NCBI RefSeq assembly: GCF_026151205.1
Contig: NC_087079.1
Coordinates: forward strand, 4,235,230 to 4,299,229
Direction: 5' to 3'
Source of the DNA: Bolinopsis microptera
Lineage: Eukaryota > Ctenophora > Tentaculata > Lobata > Bolinopsidae
Length of the DNA stretch: 64,000 bases
Below are positions 1 through 10,265 of this stretch, one piece after another (the first letter of the stretch is position 1; each line of letters opens with the position of its first letter). Below the pieces are notes generated by a model. The model did not search any database. It saw nothing but the letters and a program-made list of their open reading frames with translations, and had not been told where the DNA came from. A program made the translations under genes and the position numbers.

Positions 1-731
1 CTTAATGAGGTATATGAAACGTTCTATACCGTACACTTCTCGTTACTCCAGTGAGAGGCCCAGTATGGAGAGGTTTAACAGTTTAGCACGAAAACGTCTA
101 CTTGGCCTCATGGCTCTTTGACAGCTCAAAGAAGGCGAGAAAAGACCAGAAAGCTTAAATTTTCAACTCCACATTAATCCTGAGCTGATCATCATGGCCC
201 CGAATATCCTACGGGAAGAACCTGTATTTTTACCTCACGACGTCCGGATTTCAAATCAACACCCTCAATAACATTAACAATCCTTCCTGATCAGGATCTG
301 TCTCTATTAGCAATTTCCAAAATATCCTGACTCTCGTGGAACATTTCACTGAATTAATTATTACTGGTTTTTTATTACCCCTTGCCCGTCATTCGTATCT
401 ACATCTTACCCTTGCCAGTATGTTACCCTTGCTGATTTTACGTTTAGCCGACCCTGACATATGGGGGTGATTTGAGGTAACCACCGATCCAGCATAGTAA
501 ATGAAGCGGTATGCAGAACAATACAAAACAAGTCACAGTTGATGTTGGAAGGTGTATTTACACTTGCTTCCTGGACCTGGCTGTTCCTTAGTTTCCCTGA
601 TCTGTTCTTGCCTTCTTCGAACTGTAAATGAGCCATGAGGCCAAGTATACGTTTTCGTGATAAACTTTAAAACGTCTCTATACCGGGTTTCTCACGGTAT
701 AAAGCGTTACATAAACCTCATTAGTCATTAA
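1..731. mobile_element. Foldback/MITE-like element, left end at or beyond the window start
   Basis: The first ~118 bases and the reverse complement of about 630-731 are the same sequence with small gaps. Both carry the order CTTAATGA, TATACCGT, CACGAAAACGT and CTTGGCCTCATGGCTC. The two arms enclose ~500 bases with no recognisable gene, so this is a foldback or MITE with ~100-bp inverted ends. The left boundary and any target-site duplication lie at or outside the window edge. The minus-strand open frame in the loop (406-636) has no family features and I do not call it a gene. Confidence 0.6.
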
Positions 732-1915
732 GAGCCATATAATATACACGTATTGTGTCGTAGTCTGATTGAATACAGCTCGATATGTATTAGTTTCAAT
801 ACTTTCAACACTATACTATATAACAAATAATTTTAATGACAGGATGGATTACTGAGGGCACTGTGTTAAGGTGATTTAAGTGGGTACCAATTCCCACCGA
901 CCATTCTTCTTTGTGTTATGAATACTTGCTTCATCATCTCCTTTTAATAAAAATCACGGTGTCTTTATTGACTAAGCGCATTACTACTTACTTCACCCAC
1001 CAAATGCGATATGAACAACTTGGTTTGATTGTCGAGGAAAAGAAGAGGTCTGGTAATACAGGTAGGCTGCTTTAGATTAGCACAATTGACGGTACAGAGA
1101 TGTTTATTTATTACAAATGTGATTATCTTAACCCCACTGATTCATCATTGAAATCAATAAAATGACAGTACAGCAGGCTATCGTTTCGATCTTGACTGTG
1201 CCATTGGTGCAGTTTCTGTGAAAATTAGTTTATGAAACTCTTATATCGCCGCGCGATCGTATGGTTAACGTTTTTCAGTTTCAGACCTCTTCACTTAGTA
1301 ATTCCTGATTACTAAAATCTGCCGAGATTTACTGAACTCCAACTACAAATATTGGCGATTTAAGTATTCTTGAAACGAAAAATTCACTAAGTTTTTTTGA
1401 AAGGCATTTTTCTCCGTGTTTCATGCGGTTTGATCACATTTGGCGGAAAAAATATTTTGAATTTTCGAAATTTTTTCTAAGTCTCGAAAAAAAATGTAAG
1501 TGAAAAATTTTCAAATTTTTTCTAAAAAATACTTTTCTCCGTGTTTCAAGCTATTCCGATCATTTTAAGCCAATAAAAAATTTTTAGAATTTTGCTAATT
1601 AGTTAATTGATAATTATCCAATTAACTTATTATCTGACGTAAAAATTGTTTGAACAAAAGTTTTTCTTCCTGATAATATGAACACACTCGATTGATCCGC
1701 AACCTTTTACGATGTTCACAACTAAAGATATTCGACAAACAAGAAAGGTGGTAAAAAGTGGTAAAGTGGCAAAAAGTGGCCTTAAGACAAGTGGAAAAGT
1801 TTGGAAAAGTTGGTCAGCCATAAAGGGCACCTAATGGAACTCAAAAACGTCAAAAATCCTCTGAAAGCTTCGTGTGTCAGCAGATCGATTTTTTCAGACG
1901 GATTTGTCTGTACTA
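732..1915. other. Intergenic, AT-rich; short internal repeat
   Basis: I see no coding exon or RNA gene here. Around 1404-1570 a motif with core TTTCTCCGTGTTTCA occurs twice, each followed by a GATCA-type stretch and A/T-rich sequence, which suggests an old duplicated repeat. Short open frames in this part lack splice signals and domain features. Confidence 0.4.
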
Positions 1916-2860
1916 TTACTAGAAAGCCCGAAGTCAGAGGGAGGAAAGTATTAGTAATAGTATTCTTTGGTAGTGAGTTTTTATCGCATCAAAAATATAT
2001 CCATAAGAACCGAAGATACAGTCGATGTAAATGCTTAAATGTAAAACACTCTAACAGTCTAAACACAACGTATAATTACCAAAAAACCGATCAAAATGCC
2101 GTTCCAACAATCTTTGCACGTGCATGTGCGCACCCCAACCAAGGATGTTAATTACCTATGTAGCGTATCTTATAAACGTACGGCATACGAATACGTATTT
2201 CTCAAAAGTGTTTATATGCGACATGCGTACGCCGTACTTCGTTCAAATCTTTCGACCATCGATTCATTAAATATGAGCATTTAGCAGGAACGCGCTAAAA
2301 AAGCGAGTTTATAGATATAAATAATATGTTACTGTACTACAAGACCTCGTGGATTAGTCGATTGGGGCGTCACTTTTAATCTGCAGCACCCGGGTTCTGG
2401 GCCTGCCGAAGTTTTATTTTCACTTTTTGTTGGCAATTATGAGTAGCTAACGAATAACTAATAATACCTCAGTAATATAATCAAACGTATTCCACGTATT
2501 TTTTAGAATTTTAACAAACGGCTTATTTTCGACCGGTTTTTCGGCTTACTTAACAACGATGACTCCAAAACTGTTCGTATGCAACTTTTTGCTTTTACCT
2601 AACTTCTTATTTATGTTTTTCATCTAATTTGCACGTGGGTGGTCGACGGTCGTACATACAAACAGAATCTTTCGAATTATATTATGAACTAGAAAGCCCG
2701 TGGTCGAAGGGATCAGGAAGCTAATAGTATATTTTGAAAGTTGCAGTTTTTATAGCATCAAAAATATCCTAAACACCCTAAACGTATAACGTAATAATCA
2801 CAAAACCGATCAAGATTTCGGTACAATAATCATTGCAAGTGCACTTTCCCTCCTCGTTAC
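1916..2860. repeat. Two diverged direct copies of a dispersed repeat (1916-2130 and 2688-2860)
   Basis: Both segments start ACTAGAAAGCCCG and then share in order an AGTAATAGTAT-type block, ATAGCATCAAAAATAT, a CTAAAC/CGTATAA block, AAAACCGATCAA and TTTGCACGTG/ATTGCAAGTG. Small indels separate the blocks. The order and orientation are the same, so these are two diverged copies of one repeat family about 0.77 kb apart. No reading frame is conserved between them. Confidence 0.5.
2341..2412 (+). repeat. Decayed tRNA-derived SINE head (probable)
   Basis: The stretch resembles the internal promoter of a tRNA: an A-box-like TGGATTAGTCGATTGGGG followed ~35 bases later by a B-box-like GGGTTCTGGGCC. 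The acceptor stem does not pair well and there is no clear anticodon arm. It is therefore more likely an old tRNA-derived SINE than a working tRNA gene. Confidence 0.3.
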
Positions 2861-4427
2861 TATGGTTCCTATACAGTATACACCCTTTGTTTTTATCTGA
2901 TTTACACGTGGGCGGTCCGACAGACAAAAAGAATAAATGTATTAAGCTACAATATGTTGAATTTTTAAGTAATTATAATGAATGTTTTGGTAACATCCTT
3001 TACTTCAGAGAATTAGACTAGAAGAATGATGGAAGCAGGTATAATTTGGAGTTTGGACAGCTGTTCGTCGAGAGATGATTACTATATTAGATCTGGATTT
3101 CGGGAGGGACATGAACAATTATATTTATATTTAAATCTAATTTCAGTTTGACTCGTGACAGTTATTTTAAGTTTTCATAAATAAACGCTTATAAGTGAAA
3201 CTTTATTCAAAAGTTCAAACTTCGTTTTAATAACATTTTTGCTGTTTAACTTTGAGTGTTTTAGTTATTTGTTAGTTTGTTTAACGTTAAAGCTGCAACG
3301 ATTATCGATTTTAGTTACTATTTCCGAAAACCTCGTCTCACTTATTTAACAATTAGCCTAAATTTAAAAGCATTCGCCTTCATTAGAAAAATTTACAAAA
3401 TTTAAAGTTCCCTACCGCGATTAACGCTCTTTTGAGTAATCTGAAGTCGAATTCTGCCTTCCTCATTCCTGACTCCAATTTATTGATAAAATAGTAAATA
3501 CCAACCTATAAACATGGTCGACATCTTTTAAATTTTAAGTTTAATAAATTTTAAGTCATATCAGGGTATTTGGGTATTTGGGTATTTTTATCAGGGTATT
3601 TGCAAAATATGATTTGCATGGGAAAAAATCTCATATCTTTGCACAAATTCTTTAATTTCCTCACCCGTTATCAGATGTCAAATTGAAGCTCCAACAATAG
3701 AACTTATCATAATTTAGAAAAGGTGAACCGGGATAAACAAATCAAAATTTTAGTTCACAACTCTTATCAGTTTAATAATTTGATTCACATCACGAGGCCT
3801 GCAGGGAAGTTGCCCTCGTTGGTAAATTACGATAAGAAATTGATAACCCCGTACCTTGCAGAAACCCTTGATACAATTAAGACCGGAAAATAATACAATT
3901 ATTTTCCGTTCCACCTCCACCCAACTCCTTCATCGTTAATTACTTGTTTTGTGCCGTTATAAATAACCACAGAAATTATGATCGAGTGAGGCAATTTCAT
4001 ATTTCTTATTTCACCTTTACACGAAATTAGTTTGAACTTTGATGTTGAGATTATTTTTGTTTTATGTTAGTCTAGGTGTCAACGGATTTACCTCTTTTTT
4101 ACAGACCAAATTACAGGACCTAAGAAATTGCTTATAAAAACCGACATTTAAATAAGCGGTGCTTACCACCCATATTACCACCCATATATTGCATCATAAT
4201 TTCTAAGATCGTTCATAATGAAAATGCAGACTCGTTCGCACATATTTTGCGATTTTGCACACATCATTTAAACTATCAAATAAACGAATTTCCCAGCTCA
4301 ATTTTAAAAGCAAAATATGGTGCAAACTACAATATTTTGCCCACTGCCCTCACAATTTCTCATACTAAAACCTTACAAAGTTATAACCCTAACAAAACCA
4401 CAACTTCTCCTTAGTATAACAGAAACA
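2861..4427. other. Upstream region of the first pacifastin-like gene; no gene seen
   Basis: AT-rich and without recognisable exons. Around 3565-3605 a short motif TCAGGGTATTTGGGTATTT is locally repeated. TATA-like stretches such as CTTATAAAAAC near 4131 lie upstream of the next gene, but its transcription start cannot be fixed from sequence alone. Confidence 0.35.
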
Positions 4428-4848
4428 ATGAAGCTAACCCTCCTTCTCCTCCTTGGATCACTAGCCGTGCTGACCGTACAAGGAGACACGTGCTCTCCGG
4501 GTGACTCCTGGCTGGACGAGTGTAACAAGTCAGTCTAACAACATTTTAATTTCATGCCATTTATTACAATGAAAATAGGGTAAATCAATTCAATGATCAC
4601 TATTTAAAATAACTTGAAAGCCGTATCATGCTGGTATGGTTGCATAACTTTTTAAATAATTCAGGTGCCGGTGTCTCCGTAACGGGGTTGCTATCTGCAC
4701 TAAGATGGCCTGTGCTGCCAGTGTAACGTGTGAGCACAAGGGGGTGACTTATTACGCGGGGGACAGTTTCATGGACGAGTGTAACAATTGTAGGTGCACG
4801 AAAACAGGGAGAGCTATGTGCACCAGGAGGTTTTGTAGAGGCATGTAG
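4428..4848 (+). CDS. Secreted two-domain pacifastin-like protein (serine protease inhibitor-like), 2 exons
   Basis: Exon 1 is 4428-4528 and exon 2 is 4665-4848. The donor is GTCAGT and the acceptor TTCAG; the junction is phase 2 and restores a Cys-rich domain. The product is about 94 residues. It has a hydrophobic signal peptide (MKLTLLLLLGSLAVL, cut near VQG) and two six-cysteine domains. Domain 1 fits the pacifastin signature exactly: C-x9-C-N-x-C-x-C-x3-G-x3-C-T-x3-C. Domain 2 has a longer first loop (16 residues, Y-x-x-G-D-x-F-x-D-E-C), as in VWC-like relatives. In pacifastins the reactive bond follows C-T; here that position is Lys in domain 1 and Arg in domain 2, which would suit trypsin-like proteases. 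That specificity is inference from the family. The ATG was chosen because it starts the signal peptide. The next two Cys-rich genes are its relatives. Confidence 0.85.
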
Positions 4849-4875
4849 AGTGGAAAAGGAAGACAGTTGTGTATC

Positions 4876-5215
4876 CTGATGTACATTGTACATTGTACAT
4901 TGTACATTATACATTGTATATTGTACACTGTAAATTGTATACTGTACATTGTACATTGTACATTGTGCATTGTACATTGTACATTGTATATTGAACATTA
5001 TACATTGTATATTGTATATTGTACATTGTACATTGTATATTGCATTGTATATTGTACATTGTATATTGTACATTGTATATTGTACATTGTATATTGTACA
5101 TTGTATATTGTACATTGTATGTTGTACATTGTATATTGTACATTGTATATTGTACATTGTATATTTTACATTGTATATTGTATATTGTACATTGCATATT
5201 GTACATTGTACAATG
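4876..5215. repeat. TGTACATTGTATAT minisatellite just after the stop codon
   Basis: About 340 bases of imperfect 7- and 14-bp units (TGTACAT, TGTATAT) begin 27 bases after the stop codon of the two-domain gene. The long open frames on both strands here are by-products of the repeat and are not genes. Confidence 0.9.
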
Positions 5216-6508
5216 TGCGATTGACTTTTATGGTTTCTTTATAAAGAACGATAAAAGTATAATTTTTTCATTTATAAATCTGTAATATTTTTCGTGTAAA
5301 ACTGTAAAAGAGTTTTAAAATTTAGTGTGTTTAATGTCTTCAACTTCTAAATTGAAAAAATGAGAGGTACTTTAATTTATCGCTACAGAAACTAAAATAA
5401 CTCTCAACACAGTTATTCAAGAGCAAAATATATTCCCTCATAATCATAAGTTAGATGAATGTTAGATATATATACCATGCTAACAGGAACCTGTCTAATC
5501 CTGAAATGGTGCACAAAATACACGCCAGCACTAAGTAGTGTGACAGACATATGTGGACAAGTTCTCACTACCAAGGATCATCGGCTTCATACAAGCAACA
5601 AAACTATTCACTAAATGCGGAGAGAACAAAGTTTAACTTTTTTCTCCACTAATTAATATTTTACTGGGGTAAGCACAGGGCTCCAATGCTCTATCTTAAA
5701 GTGGTCACGATCTATCCAATAGTAGGTTCCGTACAGACTCAACTCTGCACCCGTGTCAATATGTTCATTATATGCAAGCCTCTTGATTTATAATGACCAC
5801 AGCCCCCTACGAAGAAGAAGAAGAACTTTGAACTGTAGCTAAAATTATATGAAAAATATTTTGACGTAATTATCATCACTTGATGATGACGATGTCATAA
5901 AATTAGGCGTTTTTGAACTTGATGCTTGACAAAATAACAACTTTTCGAGTCGATTTTACACAATTAAGTATTTAATTCAAAATTCGAGGTCATGTTGAGG
6001 TTAGACTGTTATATAATCTTTTAAGCATTCCGAAAATCTACCGGAAAGTTTTCTGAGCTTGCTCCTTCATTAAGATATTTGCTATTGAAGTGAGTACTTT
6101 TTTTATAACAATTTTATAATGCTAGTTGGTATTGAGCCATCTCCTGGGCGGTGAAGCTCAGTTCTGCTTACCAGGGGTCTATATTGTGAAATAAGATAGT
6201 TCTCACGCCCGCAGATCGATCAAAAATCGCTATAGAGCTATAATAACTGATAATTTTATAACAATTGTAAATGAAATATTACTTCCTTATTACTTCAGTA
6301 GTACTACTTTAGTGGTACTACTACGGTAGTAAATGTGGATGTAGAACAGTAGGTAGTTGTTCAACTGAGTTCAGAAATTAATTATTTTAATCGTTACTGG
6401 GGAGAAATGAAATCCAATATTTTAAACTGAGAGTGGGTCCACTTTATACCTCACAAATTTAATCTATCAAAACAAAATGCCAGTATTATACAGCGCAAGG
6501 AGCACTGT
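5216..6508. other. Intergenic; diverged copy of the 31 kb foldback repeat at about 5850-6245
   Basis: No gene seen. From about 5850 to 6245 the order TGATGATGACGATGTCAT, GCATTCCGAAAATCTACCGG, GCTTGCTCCTTCAT and GAGCTCAGTTCTGCT-like blocks matches the right arm of the large palindrome at 31250-31570 in the same orientation, with many changes. Near 5810 there is a short (GAA)n run. A short palindromic stretch of GTAGTACTACTT type lies at 6297-6335. Confidence 0.5.
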
Positions 6509-7009
6509 TCAAATCTCAAAATCTTCTTCAGTTTCGCATTTTATTATTTCAGGATAACAGCCCTTCATTGAACACACAGCAGTTCCGGTTGATGTGCACC
6601 TACACTTATTACAGTCCCTCCAGAACGTGTCTCCAGCGTAGTACCTCACCCCGTTATGCATACAGACCGCTACGTCATCATCGCCACTACTACACTCCTT
6701 CTCCGTGCATATAACCACCCCATCTTTCGTGCATCTACACTTGTTGCAGTCCATTCTGAATGTGTCTCCAGCGTAGTAAATAACATCATTGTGTCTACAG
6801 ACCGCTGCAGTCTCACCATCACCACCACAGGCCCTCTCAGAGCACATCACTTCCCCCTTCTTAGTACATCTACATTTGTTACATTCATCCTTGAACATGT
6901 CCCCTGCACGGTATGTTTCTCCGTTGTGTTCGCACGTTTTTGTCCTTTTTCTTGCGGAGTCCACTGACATTAAAACCAATGCTAGTAAAAGAAGTGTTGC
7001 TGTCTTCAT
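6509..7009 (-). CDS. Secreted three-domain pacifastin/VWC-like protein (paralogue A)
   Basis: The product is 166 residues if started at the Met that opens the signal peptide MKTATLLLLALVLMSV. An in-frame upstream extension is open, but it contains a CTTTCTCACAG acceptor-like site and is probably intron and 5' UTR. Three six-Cys domains follow a basic RKRTKT linker, each of the form C-x16-C-N-x-C-x-C-x3-G-x3-C-x4-C, ending in an acidic tail (EEDFEI). The residues at the pacifastin reactive position (second after Cys5) are Glu, Glu and Met in domains 1-3. This differs from paralogue B in domain 2. The coding sequence has no intron, unlike the two-domain gene at 4428. It is head to head with paralogue B. 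Protease inhibition is inferred from the fold signature only; a VWC-like extracellular binding role is the alternative. Confidence 0.82.
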   Translation of the reverse strand: MKTATLLLLALVLMSVDSARKRTKTCEHNGETYRAGDMFKDECNKCRCTKKGEVMCSERACGGDGETAAVCRHNDVIYYAGDTFRMDCNKCRCTKDGVVICTEKECSSGDDDVAVCMHNGVRYYAGDTFWRDCNKCRCTSTGTAVCSMKGCYPEIIKCETEEDFEI

Positions 7010-7686
7010 CTTGATTACGTCGCTACTGTGAGAAAGAATGCAATAAATATCAGCGGTTAGTAAGTACAAAATGGTCGAAATTCGAATATTGTGAAAAATG
7101 ACGCATGCTCATATTGTCTTAAAATAAGTATATGATGTTACAATGTAATCCGACGTCGCTACTGTAAGAAGGAATGTAAAAGGACTGCGATAAAACATAC
7201 ACAAACAAATTACTGAATTGAGGAATTGAATTTCCAACAGAGGGATCCCCCGCGGGGTTGGGAATTTGGATGGCCTGAGATGTACATATTCTTAAACATA
7301 ATATGTACATCAGCTAAATATGATATGCCGCGGTCTAAATACAAGATGGTAAGACGAAACCTTAACGATACGTTTTATATCCCGATTACATTAGGTAATA
7401 TAATTCCTTTGCTAGAAATTCAATTCCTGAATTTTGTAACCATTTAATTCTTCCATTTAACTCGCTCATTCCTTTTGTGTGTGTTTCGGTCTAACTTCTA
7501 CTTGTTAATTACAGTATTGTTGGCAATCTTCGCATTAAATTGTTTATTTAGCAGCAGCAAATTACACTACATTGTATCCTTAACCATTACATCGTAACAT
7601 CACACAATATTCGAATTTCGACCATTTTGTACTTACTAACCGCTGATATTTATTGCATTCTTTCTCACAGTAGCGACGTAATCAAG
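7010..7686. promoter_or_regulatory. Shared divergent upstream region of the two three-domain genes
   Basis: About 680 bases separate the two start codons. The innermost ~85 bases on each side are inverted copies (TTACTAACCGCTGATATT through CTTTCTCACAG to GCGACGTAATCAAG). Both genes therefore have a polypyrimidine-AG site ~17 bases before ATG, which points to a spliced 5' UTR. A third, partial copy of this motif lies on the minus strand at about 7147-7185 (CATTCCTTCTTACAG then TAGCGACGTCGG) with no coding domain attached. The arms stop at an AATATTCGAA block. Whether one promoter serves both genes cannot be told from sequence. Confidence 0.45.
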
Positions 7687-8160
7687 ATGAAGACAGCAAT
7701 ACTCCTCCTACTAGCATTGGTTTTAATGTCAGTGGTCTCTGCAAGAAAAAAGAAAAAAACGTGTGAACACAACGGAGAAACATACCGTGCAGGGGACATG
7801 TTCAAGGATGAATGTAACAAATGTAGATGTACTAAGAAGGGGGAAGTGATGTGCTCTGAGAGGGCCTGTGGTGGTGATGGTGAGACTGCAGCGGTCTGTA
7901 GACACAATGATGTTATTTACTACGCTGGAGACACATTCAGAATGGACTGCAACAAGTGTAGGTGCACTAAAGATGGGGTTGTTACGTGCACGAAGAAGAC
8001 GTGTAGTAGTGGTGATGATGTGGCGGTTTGTCGGCATAATGGGATTGTTTACTACGTTGGGGACTCGTTCAGGATGGACTGTAACATGTGCAGGTGCACA
8101 TCAACTGGAACTGCTGTGTGTACAATGAAGGGGTGTATGTCAGGATATTGCAAAATGTAG
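7687..8160 (+). CDS. Secreted three-domain pacifastin/VWC-like protein (paralogue B)
   Basis: 157 residues from the Met that starts the signal peptide MKTAILLLLALVLMSVVSA. Three Cys-rich domains follow, with the same C-x16-C-N-x-C-x-C-x3-G-x3-C-x4-C spacing as paralogue A (the first loop is 16 residues in each). Domain 1 is identical to that of paralogue A. Domain 2 differs mainly around the last cysteines (reactive-position residue Lys rather than Glu). Domain 3 differs at many positions, and the tail is short (SGYCKM). The gene is the inverted duplicate of the minus-strand copy at 6509-7009. The concentration of changes at the presumed reactive loop and in the last domain is what a protease inhibitor under diversifying selection would show, but that is inference from two sequences. 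Confidence 0.85.
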   Translation: MKTAILLLLALVLMSVVSARKKKKTCEHNGETYRAGDMFKDECNKCRCTKKGEVMCSERACGGDGETAAVCRHNDVIYYAGDTFRMDCNKCRCTKDGVVTCTKKTCSSGDDVAVCRHNGIVYYVGDSFRMDCNMCRCTSTGTAVCTMKGCMSGYCKM

Positions 8161-8965
8161 ATTTAGCAATTTGAAGAGTTGCTCCTTGGACTGTATACTG
8201 GTATTTTGTTTAAGATTGATAAATTTGAAAAGATATAAAAAGGACTCAGTTAAAAGAACATTATCTCAAATTTAAGGCCATTTCGTCTGTGCTGAGTTAT
8301 GATTGTGTTACTGTTAATTGTTATAGACTTGATTTCAAAATATCTAATGCTTTCACTGTTCTGACCGAATTTTTCTTGAATGACCATCTTACAAGGTCAC
8401 TGAGGATGACACAAGACACGATTGTGGTACTAAAAATTCCATTACGAAAGAATTAAACTTCGATAAACGGAAAATGTTCAGAATATAAAGGGATTTCGGA
8501 AGATTTGTGAAGAAAAGCTTTTCTGTCGTCTCTTTGACCGAAATTTCGCGGTTTTGACTGAATTTTTGACCAATGACTAATCAGTGAGGTCGGTGAGAGT
8601 GCCACAAGTCACCATCAAGGCACTGGACCCTGTATATCCGGAGAAAACTTTGGTGGGATGAAGATTTTGAAAATGTCCTACCGGTAGGAAATTTTCAAAT
8701 TTCAGCTTTCTGCGACCCTCAAAACTTATTTTAAGAAACTGCCTCCGTCCCGAAGCAAAAATGGTCTGTAAATAAACCTATATTGTTAGAAATATAGAGG
8801 TATATTGGAGACTATATTATATTTTACTTCTAGAATGAGAATCCTATGTCGTAACTGTACCTTGAGTAAATAACTAAGCATTTCCAGCAATAAAGTAACA
8901 ACTATGTATTACCTTATTACATTGATTTATCAAATCTGTATTCCGTTTACCTTTTCTTCGTTACC
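8161..8965. other. Intergenic; old internal duplication
   Basis: No gene seen. Two diverged copies of a block (about 8355-8440 and 8545-8635) share TGACCGAATTT, a TGAGG-type centre and GCCACAAG/GACACAAG, separated by a stretch with AAATATAAAG. This looks like an old tandem duplication of a dispersed repeat. Confidence 0.35.
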
Positions 8966-10265
8966 ATGTCGTACAACTACTCTAACTACACACAGTTCGG
9001 TATAAAGAGCGACAGTGAGAGGTATTTATATGCGGGGTGGCTCCTGCTCGTGGTATTGTGTTCATTTGCGGGAGACACCACTATTCTTGTTGCTTCCATC
9101 AAATATAACGCTATTCACCTCCGAAAGACATAGTATTCATCCAGCATATTGCTGCCTGTGACTTGCTTAACTCAGCGTTCAGCTTGTTCCCCAGCGTCCT
9201 TTCAGCCATGTTCAACAGCGAATGTTCCAGTAGAGCTCCGATCCTCTTTCGGTTTTTTATAAGTTACCTTTGCACTAGCGCTGGAGCCTCTCTTGTAAGT
9301 GCAATGACATTGGGGAAGCTCCTGGCACTAAAATATCCCCTCCGAGCAAGATGCTGGTCCAAAATAAAAGCACACAAGGTTTGTGCAGTGATCTGGTTCA
9401 CACTCCTCACAGTTCCAATAGTACATCTTCTTATAGACCCTGGTGACGTCACCTTCGATTACAGGGTGTATAATTCTTCCTATCGTTACTCGGCAAGGAT
9501 ATGGAAATTACTATCACCAACAGTAGCCATACTCGTGCTGTTTGCTCCAACCATCGTAATCATTGTTTCAACAATTCTACTGCTAAAAGAAGCAAGGAAA
9601 GTTGTTAGAGGAACTCAAGAAAGTCTACGCTGGCAAGGAATCACGACTGTTGTTCTTACTGCAACTTTGTTCACCGTAAACTGTCTTCCCATGACTGTGT
9701 ACCTTATAGCTAAACCTTTAGTAGAAAATAAAGAGCTGGTTACAGGGCCTTTTTCCGGAGTCTTCTACAGAATAGCCGCCCAAATCATTAACATCAACGT
9801 TCTTTCCAACTTTTTTGTGTACAGCCTGACTGTGTCAAGCTTTAGGAATTTCTTGAAGACGAGGATTCGGATAATCTTCCCGTGTCTTTGTCGAGGTAAC
9901 TTTAATTACACTTTTTAAATTCTTTTGAGACTTTTATTTGACTCTTAGGTGTACGCAGACCGAATCCCTAGCGCACCAAATCCCTAAAGCCCTAGTCCCT
10001 ACCTTTAACCTAAAACCTTAAGGCATCAGGTCACCGGGTCACGTTCCATATCTTGTCAGACTTTATCTAGAGTGCGCGCTGCATGTAAAAAGTTCAGTAC
10101 CCACGTAATGTCCGTCAGAATTTTCGACTTCTATGTACTTTCTAGCACCCATAATTCTATATCCCCTGATGTAATCATACCTAACACTTCTCCATGCCCG
10201 CAGGTACGATACAGAGAGAGAGGAGAGATCAGCATAGGACGAGATTCCGAGAAACTGCTTTGTGA
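8966..10265 (+). pseudogene. Rhodopsin-like seven-transmembrane receptor with one frameshift, 2 exons
   Basis: The frame from ATG 8966 gives an N-glycosylated N-terminus (NYS, NYT) and a first membrane helix, then hits TAG near 9131. The downstream frame carries helices 2-7. One missing base in the A-run at about 9124-9127 (CCGAAAGAC) accounts for the break, so this is a recent pseudogene, an allelic null or a sequencing error. Family features: helix 2 has the conserved acid (AACDLL), helix 6 has NCLP (CWxP-like) and helix 7 has SNFFVY in place of NPxxY; DRY is replaced by GKL. Exon 1 ends at 9895 (CGAG, donor GTAACT) and exon 2 is 10204-10265 after a good polypyrimidine-GCAG site. The phase 1 junction yields a basic tail ending E-T-A-L, a class I PDZ-binding type C-terminus. 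The full product would be about 330 residues. The ligand is unknown. Confidence 0.72.

Noticed and set aside
4600-5285. Long open frames on both strands through the TGTACAT repeat
   Set aside because: They consist of repeated YNVQCTMYNIQ-type words from the 7-bp repeat and overlap the real Cys-rich exon; they are not genes.
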